Source of the DNA: Scandinavium sp002470465
Lineage (GTDB): Bacteria > Pseudomonadota > Gammaproteobacteria > Enterobacterales > Enterobacteriaceae
Direction: 5' to 3'
DNA length: 64,000 nucleotides
Assembly (NCBI RefSeq): GCF_040750395.1
Contig: NZ_JBFLVD010000037.1
Coordinates: 1-64,000, forward strand
The notes beneath the pieces were generated by a model that ran no database searches, had not been told where the DNA came from, and was given only the letters and a program-made list of their open reading frames with translations. Both the position numbers and the translations under genes were made by a program. Position 1 is the stretch's first letter. Every line of letters starts with the position of its first letter. Below, in pieces: positions 53,580 through 63,221 of this stretch.

Positions 53580-55235
53580 CTAGGCCCAGAACAGCACCGC
53601 CAGCAGCTGCGGCGTAATAATGCGCAGGAACATCACCAGCGGATAGACCGTGGCATAGGAGAGCGCCGCTGCACCGCTCGTTGCATGCAGGTTATTAGCA
53701 AAAGCTAACGCAGGTGGATCGGTCATTGAGCCTGCGAGCATACCGCACAGCGTCAGGTAGTTCATTTTGGCAAAGATGCGCGCCAGGATACCGACCGTCA
53801 GCAGCGGTACGGCGGTAATGAAAATGCCGTAACCAATCCAGCTTAAGCCGTCGCCTTCCGTGAGCGTACGGATAAAATCACCGCCGGACTTAAGGCCAAC
53901 CACCGCCAGAAACAGCACAATCCCCAACTCTCGCAGTGCAAGGTTAGCGCTCGGCGGCATAAACCAGTACAGCTTGCCGATGCTGCCGATGCGCCCAAGA
54001 ATCAGCGCCATAATCAGCGGCCCGCCCGCCAGACCAAGCTTCAGCGCCACCGGGAAACCCGGTATAAACAGCGGCACGGAGCCCAACAGCACGCCAAGCC
54101 CGATCCCAATAAACACCGGCAGCATCTGAACCTGTTGTAGCTTCTGCTGCACGTTGCCAACTTCTGCCGCCACTGCGTCAATCGACGCCGGTCGCCCGAC
54201 AAGGTTAAGGATATCGCCAAACTGCAGGCTGGCGTTGCTGCTTGCCACCAGCTCAACGCCCGCGCGATTGAGTCGCGATATCACCACGTCATAGCGCTGT
54301 TTGAAGTGCAGATCGCGGATTTTCTTGCCTAATACCTTCTCATTGGTGACGACAACGCGTTCAACTTTCAGATCCGTACCGCGCGTGGAGAGCGACGTTT
54401 CCACCTCTTTGCCAATCACCAGCTGCGCGTTATGCAGATCCACCTCAAGCCCGACCAGGTGCAGCAAATCCCCGGACTGAATCACCGTTCCCGGCGACGG
54501 CACCATCAGCATTTCGTCGCGCTTCAGGCGCGAGCAGATGATTTTATCGCTGTTGAGAATGGGGACGTCCTGAATGGCAAGGTTGTGCAGGTTGGGGTTT
54601 TCCACGCGAATGTTGATGGTGTGCAGATGGCTGTGTCCGTTCCCGGCCTGCGCATCAAACTGCTGCGCTTCTTTCTCGACGTTCACCCTGAAAAAGAGCC
54701 GCACAAACCACATAGTCAGCAGAATGCCGCAGATGCCGAACGGATAAGCCATGGCGTAGCTCATCCCCATCTGATCGACGACTTCGAACGGCACGCCCAG
54801 ATCGCGCAGAATTTGCTGCCCGGCCCCGAGCGCTGGCGTGTTGGTGACGGCCCCGGAAAAAATCCCCAGCATCACCGGCAAAGGAATGGCGAACAGCTTA
54901 TGCAGCAGTGCGGTCACCACACCGCCAAGCAGCACAATCAGAATGGCGAAGAGATTCAGCCGCAGGCCGGACACCCGCAGCGAGGCGAAAAAACCCGGTC
55001 CGACCTGAATCCCAATGGTGTAGACGAACAGGATCAGGCCGAACTCCTGAATAAAGTGCAGCATCGGGCTGCTCAGCGTAACGCCCGCCTGTTCAACAAA
55101 ATGGCCAACGATAATGCCGCCAAACAGCACGCCGCCAATACCAAACCCGACGCCGCGAACTTTAATATTACCGATCCACAGCCCCACAACCGCCACCAGC
55201 GCCAGAACGCTGACGGTCAATGCTATATCACTCAT
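53580..55235 (-). CDS. yidE: Putative transporter YidE
   Basis: From the ATG at 55235 the product has 551 residues. Two five-helix AspT/YidE repeats flank two central TrkA-C (RCK_C) domains near 205-375. GLILFVYTIGIQVGPGF lies near 68 and GIVLFLAVVGLKSGGDF near 445. The substrate is unknown. The frame extends to 55316, but that part reads as promoter. Confidence 0.95.
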   Translation of the reverse strand: MSDIALTVSVLALVAVVGLWIGNIKVRGVGFGIGGVLFGGIIVGHFVEQAGVTLSSPMLHFIQEFGLILFVYTIGIQVGPGFFASLRVSGLRLNLFAILIVLLGGVVTALLHKLFAIPLPVMLGIFSGAVTNTPALGAGQQILRDLGVPFEVVDQMGMSYAMAYPFGICGILLTMWFVRLFFRVNVEKEAQQFDAQAGNGHSHLHTINIRVENPNLHNLAIQDVPILNSDKIICSRLKRDEMLMVPSPGTVIQSGDLLHLVGLEVDLHNAQLVIGKEVETSLSTRGTDLKVERVVVTNEKVLGKKIRDLHFKQRYDVVISRLNRAGVELVASSNASLQFGDILNLVGRPASIDAVAAEVGNVQQKLQQVQMLPVFIGIGLGVLLGSVPLFIPGFPVALKLGLAGGPLIMALILGRIGSIGKLYWFMPPSANLALRELGIVLFLAVVGLKSGGDFIRTLTEGDGLSWIGYGIFITAVPLLTVGILARIFAKMNYLTLCGMLAGSMTDPPALAFANNLHATSGAAALSYATVYPLVMFLRIITPQLLAVLFWA

Positions 55236-55355
55236 CGTCTTTTCCCTGTGAATAACATTACTGATAGAAGGGATTCTGGCAGAGAGGCACTGAAATGTAT
55301 CGATCGCGGCGCACAAAAAAGCCCTGAAGAATTCAGGGCTCAGAATGCGGCTTGA

Positions 55356-55443
55356 ATTGCCCGGCGGCGCTTCGCTTGCCCGGGCCTACAAGACCAACAA
55401 ATCGTGGTGGGTACGTAGGCCCGGTAAGCCTGCGCCATCGGGT
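55356..55443. repeat. REP/BIME-like palindromes
   Basis: GCCCGGCGGCGC...TTGCCCGGGCC and GGCCCGGTAAGCCTGCGCCATCGGG copies lie between yidE and ibpB. Confidence 0.78.
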
Positions 55444-55452
55444 ATCTGGAAC

Positions 55453-55881
55453 TTAGCTGTCCAACGCCGGACGCTCGCTAATGGCAATGCGCTGCGGAGC
55501 GATGGCTTCCGGCTCGTTACGGGTCAAATCAATATGCAGTAACCCGTTGCTGAAGGTCGCCCCGGTGACTTCCATATGCTCGGCAAGGGTGAAGCTCAGG
55601 CTAAACGGTTGCATCACCAGGCCCTGATGCAGCCATTTGGTTTCGGTTTCAGGCTTCACCGGCGTGCCTTTAACGCTGAGACGAGTGCCTTCCAGCTGCA
55701 CGTCCAGATCTTCCTGACGGAAGCCTGCCAGCGCAAGGGTAATACGGTAGTGGTTATCGTCGCTTTTTTCGATGTTGTACGGCGGGAAACCCTGAGTTTC
55801 CGGGGTATTCAGCATCGCGTTGGCCAGTTTATCGAAGCCAATCCACTGACGCAGCATAGGGGTTAAATCGTAGTTACGCAT
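55453..55881 (-). CDS. ibpB: Small heat-shock protein IbpB
   Basis: The 142-residue protein starts MRNYDLTPMLRQWIGFDKL and contains the alpha-crystallin domain at about 35-125, with PYNIEKSDDNHYRITLALAGF. With IbpA it coats aggregates and hands them to DnaK and ClpB. It follows ibpA by 116 bp. Confidence 0.97.
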   Translation of the reverse strand: MRNYDLTPMLRQWIGFDKLANAMLNTPETQGFPPYNIEKSDDNHYRITLALAGFRQEDLDVQLEGTRLSVKGTPVKPETETKWLHQGLVMQPFSLSFTLAEHMEVTGATFSNGLLHIDLTRNEPEAIAPQRIAISERPALDS

Positions 55882-55920
55882 GATAGTTCTCCTTCAAAGA
55901 AGCGAGTTTGGCCCGGCGAG
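55882..55920 (-). promoter_or_regulatory. ROSE-like RNA thermometer upstream of ibpB
   Basis: The leader on the minus strand reads TCGCTTCTTTGAAGGAGAAC just before the ATG. The U(U/C)GCU segment can pair with the AGGAG ribosome site as in ROSE elements. Confidence 0.6.
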
Positions 55921-55997
55921 TGAAAGACTCGCCATTGCTCCCTGTCGGCAAGCAGCGGGCAGGTATTATCAGGCGGCGCATGGCCGCCTGAAGGGAA

Positions 55998-56411
55998 TCA
56001 ATTGATTTCGATACGACGCGGTTTATTCGCTTCAGGAATAATGCGTTCGAGGTCGATATAGAGCAGCCCGTTCACCAGATTGGCGCCTTTAATATGCACG
56101 TTTTCAGCAATCTGGAATTTGCGCTCAAAGTTACGCTCGGCAATACCCTGATAGAGATAAGTGCGCTCTTTTTGCTCGGTTGGGTGGGAGCCTTTCACCA
56201 CCAGCAGGTTGTCCTGGGCGGTGATCTCCAGCTCGCTTTCGGCAAAGCCTGCAACCGCGATAGCAATGCGGTAGTTATTTTCGTCAACCAGTTCAACGTT
56301 ATACGGAGGGTAGCCGCCGTTGCTCTGGCTCTGGTTGTTTTCCAGCAGATTGAAAAGACGGTCAAAACCAATGGCGGAACGGTACAGTGGGGAAAGATCG
56401 AAGTTGCGCAT
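55998..56411 (-). CDS. ibpA: Small heat-shock protein IbpA
   Basis: From the ATG at 56411 the product has 137 residues and begins MRNFDLSPLYRSAIGFDRLF. The alpha-crystallin domain has PYNVELVDENNYRIAIAVAGF near 36, and the IEI-type C-terminal anchor is RRIEIN. The frame opens upstream with GTG but includes the thermometer leader and is rejected. It heads the ibpAB operon, normally sigma-32 dependent. Confidence 0.97.
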   Translation of the reverse strand: MRNFDLSPLYRSAIGFDRLFNLLENNQSQSNGGYPPYNVELVDENNYRIAIAVAGFAESELEITAQDNLLVVKGSHPTEQKERTYLYQGIAERNFERKFQIAENVHIKGANLVNGLLYIDLERIIPEANKPRRIEIN

Positions 56412-56500
56412 AATCATAAAGCTCCTGAAATCAGCGAGAATTTTCTGACCTTCCACAATGGACAGGTCGTGAACCCGGAACACCCCTCAGGCATGTTCTC
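56412..56500 (-). promoter_or_regulatory. ROSE RNA thermometer upstream of ibpA
   Basis: The leader contains TCGCTGATTTCAGGAGC, in which UCGCU can fold onto AGGAG eight bases later, the conserved ROSE 3' hairpin. Further stems upstream are possible. Heat would melt the hairpin and free the ribosome site. Confidence 0.75.
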
Positions 56501-56719
56501 AATGGGTACAGGATTAAAATGGGATTCGCGGAACGTTTATCAAGGGCAAAGGTCTTACTTTTTTTGCACTTTCGCCCACAGAGCATAGACTGAAGGGCGG
56601 CACGGAGGCCGAAAGTGCGACAGGTGCCACAGAGCGCCATTTCCGGACTATGTATTTTTTCAGCGGGCCGTTATAACCCGATAGACAGGCACTCCGGGTG
56701 CCGACAACGATGATAGCGC

Positions 56720-57052
56720 ATGATGAAAACGTTAATGTTGAAACCTGTTTTATTCTCAGGGATGGTCGCGCTGGCAGGGTGCTCCAGCGTCATGTCTCAC
56801 ACCGGCGGCAAAGAGGGGACCTACCCCGGCACGCGCGCCAGTGCAGAGATGGTAGGGGATGATGCCACCAACTGGGGCACTAAAACCCTCGTTCTGCTGG
56901 ATTTACCGTTTACCGCCGTCGCGGATACGCTGCTGCTGCCGTGGGATTTGTTCCGCAAAGATAACTCGGTCCGTTCCCGCGTAGAGAAAAGCGAACAGCA
57001 AACGCAGGCGATGAACGCCGTGATCCCGCCTGCGGCGATGCCCGTTCGTTGA
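56720..57052 (+). CDS. yidQ: YceK/YidQ family lipoprotein
   Basis: The 110-residue protein has a lipoprotein signal with lipobox LAGC at residues 18-21 and a small DUF1375-type domain with DLPFTAVADTLLLPWDL near 74. Function is unknown. It is convergent with yidR, ending 1 bp from its stop. Confidence 0.92.
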   Translation: MMKTLMLKPVLFSGMVALAGCSSVMSHTGGKEGTYPGTRASAEMVGDDATNWGTKTLVLLDLPFTAVADTLLLPWDLFRKDNSVRSRVEKSEQQTQAMNAVIPPAAMPVR

Positions 57053-57053
57053 T

Positions 57054-58277
57054 TCAGACTTCCGTGCTCGTCATCCAGAGCTGGCGATAGCCGCCCGTCT
57101 CCTGCATCCAGGCAACATGCTCTCCCGTTGGTGAGAACACAATGGCGTCACCCGACGGTGGGTTTTCATGATTAGTCGTCAAAAAGCGAATATCACCGTT
57201 TTGCGCATCGCAGAGCACAATCCTGTCTTCCAGCACAAACCCAAGCCATTTGCCTGACGGATGCCAGTTAAACGCAGACTGAATGCCGCTGGCGTGCGTC
57301 AGCTGGCGCAGATCGCTGCCGTCCGGCGTAATCAGCCAAAGCTGAACCACGCCTGCTTCATCACGCATCAGAAAGGCGATCGTGTCGCCTTGTGGATTAC
57401 AGCGCACCCAGTGGCGTGGCGTATTCACCAGCCCCGGAAATGCCCTGTCATGGGTGAACGTCAGACGACGCTGAACTACGTCCGCAGGCGGCGCGGGCAT
57501 TGTACTTTCAGAGCCACAAAGCGAGGACTTCCCGGCCCGCTTCCATCCGGATTCCTCTTTCGGCAGGTCAACGATAAACAGCTCCGGGATTTTTTCCCCG
57601 CTCAGCGACAGCGTATCGCCGATAAACGCTAACTGCTCATTCCCCACCCAGCCTTCTTCGTAGGCGCGATTAATCTCATCGCTGCCGGGCTTTGGCGCTG
57701 GCGTGGTCTGGCTCACCAGTACGCACCAGTGGCTGCCCGCATATTCGCGCGGATGATGGCCCGGCGGCGTAACAGGCCCGAACGGCGCGGCCACGCCGAC
57801 GTTACGTAAATCCAGCGCCGGGTCGCGTTCATGCAAAACATGATCGTTATAAGTGAAGCTCACGAATTCACCGTTCGGGCTGTAAACGTGAACGTGGGTT
57901 CCACCCCGCAGCGCGCCAGGCGTGAACGGCGGGGTGATATCCATGGCGTCGAGATTGCGGGTTTCACTGTGATGCGTTACCACGCCGCGGCGATGATGAA
58001 AATCGTAGTGCCATGACGCGTCCGGATTTTCAGGGCCGTGAATAAATACATAGCGATCTTCAAACGGATGCACGGTCACTACGCCAACGTGCGCGCCGTT
58101 GGTAGCCCGATAAAGCACCTCTGTGTCACCACTGTGGACATTGACCCGCTCGATGGTTTCACCGGTAAAGAATGCGCCGGACGGACGCACGTCAAACACC
58201 AGCCACTGGCCGTCAGGAGTCCATGTCCGGGTATTCGTTAACTGGTGATGACGAGGAGCAAAAGTGAGTTGTTTCAT
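57054..58277 (-). CDS. yidR: TolB-like beta-propeller protein YidR
   Basis: From the ATG at 58277 the product has 407 residues. Repeated WTPDGQWLVF, FNWHPSGKWLGF and FSPTGEHVAWM segments mark a beta-propeller of the DUF3748 family. It has no signal peptide, unlike TolB. Function is unknown. It lies downstream of the dgo operon on the same strand, after a hairpin. Confidence 0.92.
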   Translation of the reverse strand: MKQLTFAPRHHQLTNTRTWTPDGQWLVFDVRPSGAFFTGETIERVNVHSGDTEVLYRATNGAHVGVVTVHPFEDRYVFIHGPENPDASWHYDFHHRRGVVTHHSETRNLDAMDITPPFTPGALRGGTHVHVYSPNGEFVSFTYNDHVLHERDPALDLRNVGVAAPFGPVTPPGHHPREYAGSHWCVLVSQTTPAPKPGSDEINRAYEEGWVGNEQLAFIGDTLSLSGEKIPELFIVDLPKEESGWKRAGKSSLCGSESTMPAPPADVVQRRLTFTHDRAFPGLVNTPRHWVRCNPQGDTIAFLMRDEAGVVQLWLITPDGSDLRQLTHASGIQSAFNWHPSGKWLGFVLEDRIVLCDAQNGDIRFLTTNHENPPSGDAIVFSPTGEHVAWMQETGGYRQLWMTSTEV

Positions 58278-58284
58278 TGAGGAA

Positions 58285-58311
58285 CCCTGATGCGCGTGAA
58301 TCGCATCAGGG
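58285..58311 (-). terminator. Hairpin between dgoT and yidR
   Basis: CCCTGATGCG at 58285 pairs exactly with CGCATCAGGG at 58302 around seven bases. The T-run after it is poor, so it may be a weak terminator or an RNA-stabilising hairpin at the end of the dgo transcript. Confidence 0.6.
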
Positions 58312-58328
58312 TATAGCAAGGCAGGAAT

Positions 58329-59621
58329 TTAGCCTACACGTTTCACATCGCCGACCAGCAGGATGTAGGACAGCGCGCCAATCAGCGTAATTGCTGAGAT
58401 GTAGGTCAGCGCCGGAGCAAAGCCGTGCGCCTGTGCCAGATAGCCAATCACCAGCGGCACCGTGATCCCACCCAGGCCACCCGCAAAGTTGAATACCCCA
58501 CCGGTCAGGCCAATCAGGCGCATCGGTGCCAGAGACGACACCAGAGACCAGGTAATGGACGCAAAGCCATTGCCGAAGAACGCCACCGCCATCAGCACGG
58601 TGATCCACACCGGGTCATTGGTGTAGTTAGCGCCCATGATGCAGGTGGAAATCAGCAGCCCACAGATAATCGGCAGCTTACGCGAAAAGCCAATGGAGAA
58701 GCCTTTACGCACCAGTTTGTCCGCAATCCAGCCCGAAAGCAGCACCCCGACGAACGCCGCCAGGAACGGCACCGTTGTCATAAAGCCCGCTTTTAGCGCA
58801 GTGATGCCTTTTTCCTGGGTCAGGTAGTTCGGGAACCAGGTCAGGAAGAACCACAGCGTCGAAGCGATAGCGAACTGACCCAGATAGACGCCCACCAGCT
58901 TGCGATGGAACACCAGCTTCCAGTCGGCTTTGGTCAACGGCGCACTGACTTTGTTTTCAATCTGCGCATCGCCGTCGATCAGGCCACCGCCCTGTTCGAT
59001 ATAGTCCAGCTCCGCCTGGGTGATGCCTTTGGTTTTGCGCGGGGCCTGGTAAACCTTATGCCAGATTAACGCCCAGATGATGCCGATGCCGCCGGTGATG
59101 ATAAACACCCAGTGCCAGCTCAGCATCTCCTGGATCCAGATGAGCAGCGGCGTCAGGAACGCCAGACCAACAAACTGCCCGGAGGTGTAGAAACCAACCG
59201 CCGAAGCACGCTCTTGCTCCGGGAACCAGCTGGTGACCATGCGGTTGTTGGTGGGAAATGCGGGTGCTTCAAAAATACCGGTAATGGCGCGCAGGCCAAT
59301 CAGCGACAACAGCCCGGTCGCGAAGCCCTGGAACAGCGTGGCGACGGACCAGCCCATAATAGCAATGAAGTAGGTGGTGCGGGAACCTAAACGGTCGAGC
59401 ACGCGACCGCCGGGGATCTGGCAGAGCGTATACATCCAGGCAAACGCCGAGAAGATATAGCCCATCTCCGTTTTCGTAATGCCAAACTCTTCCTGAATAT
59501 GTGCAGAAGCGACGGCAAGGTTTGCGCGATCGACGTAACAAATCACCACGGTGATAAAAATCATCAGCAGCGTCAGGTAGCGACGGCGCCCTGTTTTAAC
59601 GTTAGTCACGGAAATATCCAT
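58329..59621 (-). CDS. dgoT: D-galactonate transporter
   Basis: The 430-residue MFS protein of the anion:cation symporter group has twelve membrane segments and ICYVDRANLAVASAHIQEEFG near 26. RVLDRLGSRTT lies near 75. It brings D-galactonate in with protons. It is the last dgo gene, 226 bp after dgoD; the gap has no clear coding frame. Confidence 0.96.
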   Translation of the reverse strand: MDISVTNVKTGRRRYLTLLMIFITVVICYVDRANLAVASAHIQEEFGITKTEMGYIFSAFAWMYTLCQIPGGRVLDRLGSRTTYFIAIMGWSVATLFQGFATGLLSLIGLRAITGIFEAPAFPTNNRMVTSWFPEQERASAVGFYTSGQFVGLAFLTPLLIWIQEMLSWHWVFIITGGIGIIWALIWHKVYQAPRKTKGITQAELDYIEQGGGLIDGDAQIENKVSAPLTKADWKLVFHRKLVGVYLGQFAIASTLWFFLTWFPNYLTQEKGITALKAGFMTTVPFLAAFVGVLLSGWIADKLVRKGFSIGFSRKLPIICGLLISTCIMGANYTNDPVWITVLMAVAFFGNGFASITWSLVSSLAPMRLIGLTGGVFNFAGGLGGITVPLVIGYLAQAHGFAPALTYISAITLIGALSYILLVGDVKRVG

Positions 59622-59847
59622 TCATCTGTCTCCAGATTCTGGGCATAGCGATACGTGCCACCATGCCCTGTAAATTACAGAGGGTGTGTAAGTTCTATAA
59701 AATTAAAAGGCACTGCTTATTGCGCTAAATAATTCGCGGCGGTGGGGGAGGCCGCAAATTTTCTCATCCCCGGGCGCAGACAAAAAGTATGTGACCGGGG
59801 TAAGAAAATGCAGCCGACGCATCACCAGCGTGAAGTATGACGCGCAA

Positions 59848-60996
59848 TTACCACTCGGCGACAGCGCCGTCCGGATAACGCCACAGCGGGTTACGCCAGT
59901 CCGGGGCCTGTTTGCTCATTTCGATGACTTTGGCTTCGTCAATCTCCACGCCCAGACCCGGCTTCATCAGCGGTCTGAAGTAGCCGCCTTCCATACTGAA
60001 GTCTTCTTTATTGATAACAAAGTCGAGGAGCTCCGCGCCTTTGTTGTAGTGAATGCCCATGCTTTGCTCCTGCAACACCGCGTTGCGGGAAACAAAGTCG
60101 ATGTGCAGACAGGCCGCCAGCGCAATCGGGCCAAGCGGGCAGTGCGGGGCAAGCGATACATCATAGGCTTCAGCCATCGCCGCGATTTTGTAGCATTCGG
60201 TGATGCCGCCCGCGTGTGAGAGATCGGGTTGCAATATCGCCAGGCCGCCAGCCTGCAATACCCGTTTGAATTCGAAGCGCGAGAACATCCGCTCGCCGGC
60301 GGCAATGGGAATATGGGTTTGTTCCGCGAGCTTCGGATAGTATTCCGCCTGCTCGGCCAGTACCGGCTCTTCGATAAACAGAGGGCGATACGGCTCCAGC
60401 TCTTTGATCAGCACTTTTGCCATCGGTGCGCTGACGCGACCGTGGAAATCGAGGCCGAACTCGATTTCATTGCCGAAGGCTTCACGAATCTGGGCCACGG
60501 TATGCACAGCGGCATCCACGCTGCGGGAATCATCGATAACGCCCATCTCTTCGCAGCCGTTCAGCTTAAAGGTGTCAAAGCCAATGCTGCGCAGGGTTTT
60601 GATACCGTCGATAACGTCCGCCGGACGGTCGCCGCCAACCCAGCTGTAGGCCTTAATTTTATCGCGTACCAGGCCCCCCATCAGCTGCCACACCGGCGCG
60701 CCGAGGACTTTGCCTTTGATATCCCACAGCGCCTGGTCGATACCGGCGATGGCGCTCATCAGAATCGGACCACCGCGGTAGAAACCGCCGCGGTACATCA
60801 CCTGCCACAGATCGTTGATGCGTGCCGGGTCCTGACCAATCAGGTATTCACCCAGCTCATGCACGGCAGCCTCCACCGTCCTCGCTTTGCCTTCAATAAC
60901 GGGCTCGCCCCAGCCGATAACACCCTCATCGGTTTCGATTTTCAGGAACATCCAGCGCGGCGGTAAACGGTAAGTTGTCAGTTTAGTGATTTTCAT
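59848..60996 (-). CDS. dgoD: D-galactonate dehydratase
   Basis: The 382-residue enolase-superfamily enzyme has acidic metal ligands in GLDFHGR near 183, IEEPVLAEQ near 209 and the Glu in AAGERMFSRFEFK near 235. The His base is in LAPHCPLGPIALA near 285. It makes 2-dehydro-3-deoxygalactonate. It overlaps dgoA by 4 bp. Confidence 0.98.
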   Translation of the reverse strand: MKITKLTTYRLPPRWMFLKIETDEGVIGWGEPVIEGKARTVEAAVHELGEYLIGQDPARINDLWQVMYRGGFYRGGPILMSAIAGIDQALWDIKGKVLGAPVWQLMGGLVRDKIKAYSWVGGDRPADVIDGIKTLRSIGFDTFKLNGCEEMGVIDDSRSVDAAVHTVAQIREAFGNEIEFGLDFHGRVSAPMAKVLIKELEPYRPLFIEEPVLAEQAEYYPKLAEQTHIPIAAGERMFSRFEFKRVLQAGGLAILQPDLSHAGGITECYKIAAMAEAYDVSLAPHCPLGPIALAACLHIDFVSRNAVLQEQSMGIHYNKGAELLDFVINKEDFSMEGGYFRPLMKPGLGVEIDEAKVIEMSKQAPDWRNPLWRYPDGAVAEW

Positions 60997-61610
60997 TGGG
61001 TGGCCTCCTGCCAGGCTTTTACAAAGGCCGCAGCCTGCTGTGCGGAACGTTCAACGGATTGTCCGGCTCGATAGAGATCGCTGCCAAGCCCGGCTCCTGC
61101 ACAGCCGGCATCCAGCCACACGTTAAGGTTTTCTGGCGTCACGCCGCCGACGGCAAACACCGGCACGTCTTTTGGCAGTACCGCTTTCAGCGCTTTGATG
61201 TACTCCGGGCCAAAAGCGGAGGAGGGGAAGATTTTCAGCGTCTGTGCGCCCGCTTCCAGCGCGGTGAAGGCTTCAGTGGCTGTAGCGCAGCCTGCGCAGA
61301 CCGTCATGCCGTGAGCAACTGCCCGGCGAATAACATCAGCGTTCGTATTTGGCGTCACAATCAGTTTGCTGCCTATCGCAGCTAACGTGTCGACATCTTC
61401 GGCTTTCAGCACCGTTCCGGCACCTATCAGTGCCTTATCACCAAACTCTGCCACCATCGCGGCGATGCTGGTTTGCCATGCCGGTGAGTTGAGAGGAATT
61501 TCTACCGCGTCGAATCCTGCGTTGAGAATAGCGGCGATGTGATCGCGCGCCTCTTCCGGCCTGATGCCGCGCAAAATAGCGATCAGGGGAAGTTTAGTTT
61601 GCCACTGCAT
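60993..61610 (-). CDS. dgoA: 2-dehydro-3-deoxy-6-phosphogalactonate aldolase
   Basis: The 205-residue class I aldolase has AILRGIRPEEA near 12, the Schiff-base Lys in GSKLIVTPNTNADV near 126 by family analogy, and VFAVGGVTPENL near 155. It yields pyruvate and glyceraldehyde-3-phosphate. It overlaps dgoK by 17 bp and dgoD by 4 bp. Confidence 0.97.
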   Translation of the reverse strand: MQWQTKLPLIAILRGIRPEEARDHIAAILNAGFDAVEIPLNSPAWQTSIAAMVAEFGDKALIGAGTVLKAEDVDTLAAIGSKLIVTPNTNADVIRRAVAHGMTVCAGCATATEAFTALEAGAQTLKIFPSSAFGPEYIKALKAVLPKDVPVFAVGGVTPENLNVWLDAGCAGAGLGSDLYRAGQSVERSAQQAAAFVKAWQEATQ

Positions 61611-62472
61611 GGGCGATGCTCCTTATACCTGCCTGAAATGCCGCGTCGCCGGAAACGAACGTCGAGCAGCGACCCACGCGGCTTAGCGCCTGCTGGTAGC
61701 GGTCGGCGAGGGATTTTCCTGCGACAAGCGTTATCGCCTGTTCACCGGGGAAGCGTTCGCACATCGTGGCGACTTCTGCGCCGATAAGCAGACCGGATAA
61801 AAATTCGCTCACCTGTTCGTGCGGGAGAGCCCCGAGCACGTGGGAGGCGCGAACTTCAAAAAGCTGCGGCAGCAGGGCAGGTTCACAAAGCCCTTTCTCC
61901 AGACCGGCAGCGAATGCCTCAGGCGATGTTTCCTGCTCAGGCAGGCCTGCGCCCACCAGCGAGTGATTCAGCAGAAGGTGGTGCAGTTCGCCGGTCATCA
62001 CGGTCCGGAAATCAAAAATTTGCTGGTTGTCCGCCAGCACCCATTTGCAGTGGGTGCCCGGCATGACGTACAGCGACGCAGGTGCCAGCTGGCGAGCACC
62101 CAGAAGTTGGGTCTCCTCACCGCGCATGACGTTGTGGTTGTCGTCTCTCGACACGGAAAGGCCTGGAATAATCCATACTTTATCGGCAACGGGCGTTAAC
62201 TGCTGGCCAATTGCCGGGAAATGCACTGGAACGGGTAAATAAGGGGCCACCTTCCAGCCAACATTACTGCCGACCATGCCCGCCATCACTACCGGCGTGG
62301 CGGCATCCCGCCAGCCGTGGGTGATTTCCGCTAACACCGCTTCGGGGGAACGCCCGTTCAGGCGAGTGACCCCTGCTTCAGACTGCCGGTTATCCAGGCA
62401 CTCATCGCCCTGATAAAGCCAGGCGCGCAGGTTGGTCGATCCCCAGTCGATAGCGATGTAGCGTGATGTCAT
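61594..62472 (-). CDS. dgoK: 2-dehydro-3-deoxygalactonokinase
   Basis: The 292-residue ASKHA-type kinase has the phosphate-1 loop IAIDWGSTNLRAWL near 6 and VMPGTHCKWVLADN near 135. It phosphorylates KDGal at C6. It overlaps dgoR by 4 bp. Confidence 0.97.
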   Translation of the reverse strand: MTSRYIAIDWGSTNLRAWLYQGDECLDNRQSEAGVTRLNGRSPEAVLAEITHGWRDAATPVVMAGMVGSNVGWKVAPYLPVPVHFPAIGQQLTPVADKVWIIPGLSVSRDDNHNVMRGEETQLLGARQLAPASLYVMPGTHCKWVLADNQQIFDFRTVMTGELHHLLLNHSLVGAGLPEQETSPEAFAAGLEKGLCEPALLPQLFEVRASHVLGALPHEQVSEFLSGLLIGAEVATMCERFPGEQAITLVAGKSLADRYQQALSRVGRCSTFVSGDAAFQAGIRSIAHAVAN

Positions 62473-63158
62473 GTGCTTTCCTTTAACCTTCGTGTTGAGC
62501 TGGCGATCATGGTGAGCGCCGCCTGCTCTGCCGCATTGCTGTCCTGATGCCGGATGGCGTCAAACAGCGCTTTGTGCTCCTGAAGGGTCTGCGGCATGTT
62601 GGCCTCATCGCCCATCCAGGTGCGTTCAAAAACTGCCCGCTGCAGCGAACTTATCGCCACGCTGAGCTGCTGTAGTACCGGGTTATGAACCGAGGCCAGT
62701 ACCGCTTCGTGATAGCGGATATCGGCTTCGTTGAAGGCATCGCGATCCTGGTTGTTCGCCACCATGTCATTCAGCGCCGCTTCGATTTGCGCCAGGTCGC
62801 TGGAGGTCGCCCGCTCGGCGGCCCAGCGGGCAATAGCTGGCTCCACCAGGTTTCGTACTTCGCTCATCGCCACGATAAGCCGTGGGTCGTAGTCGTTTTC
62901 CAGCACCCATTCCAGGACGTCAGTGTCGAGGTAGTTCCATTCGTTGCGCGGGGCGACAAATGCACCGCGATAACGCTTCATCTCAATCAGCCGCTTCGCC
63001 ATCAGCGAACGAAACACTTCACGGATGATATTGCGGGACGTTTCAAATTCTTCGCAGAGGTCTGCCTCGGCGGGCAGCGCCGCGCCGGGAACGTATTTTC
63101 CGCTCACAATCTGGCGGCCCAGCGTCACGATAATGCGGTCGGTTTTGGTCAGGTTCAT
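62469..63158 (-). CDS. dgoR: GntR/FadR-family regulator DgoR
   Basis: The 229-residue protein has an N-terminal winged helix at about 10-75 (LPAEADLCEEFETSRNIIREVFRSL) and a C-terminal FCD domain with Asp and His ligands at about 90-215. In E. coli DgoR represses the dgo operon and is released by D-galactonate. It is the first gene of the operon and so controls itself. Confidence 0.97.
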   Translation of the reverse strand: MNLTKTDRIIVTLGRQIVSGKYVPGAALPAEADLCEEFETSRNIIREVFRSLMAKRLIEMKRYRGAFVAPRNEWNYLDTDVLEWVLENDYDPRLIVAMSEVRNLVEPAIARWAAERATSSDLAQIEAALNDMVANNQDRDAFNEADIRYHEAVLASVHNPVLQQLSVAISSLQRAVFERTWMGDEANMPQTLQEHKALFDAIRHQDSNAAEQAALTMIASSTRRLKEST

Positions 63159-63221
63159 GGATTGTCCTTTTATTCGGAATACCCGACTACTTTACCGCGA
63201 CTGCCGAAACTCCTCTCACTT

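Noticed and set aside
59622..59847. Small gene or promoter between dgoD and dgoT
   Set aside because: No frame with a ribosome site and no clear promoter; only a GC-rich GGCGGTGGGGGAGGCC tract was seen.
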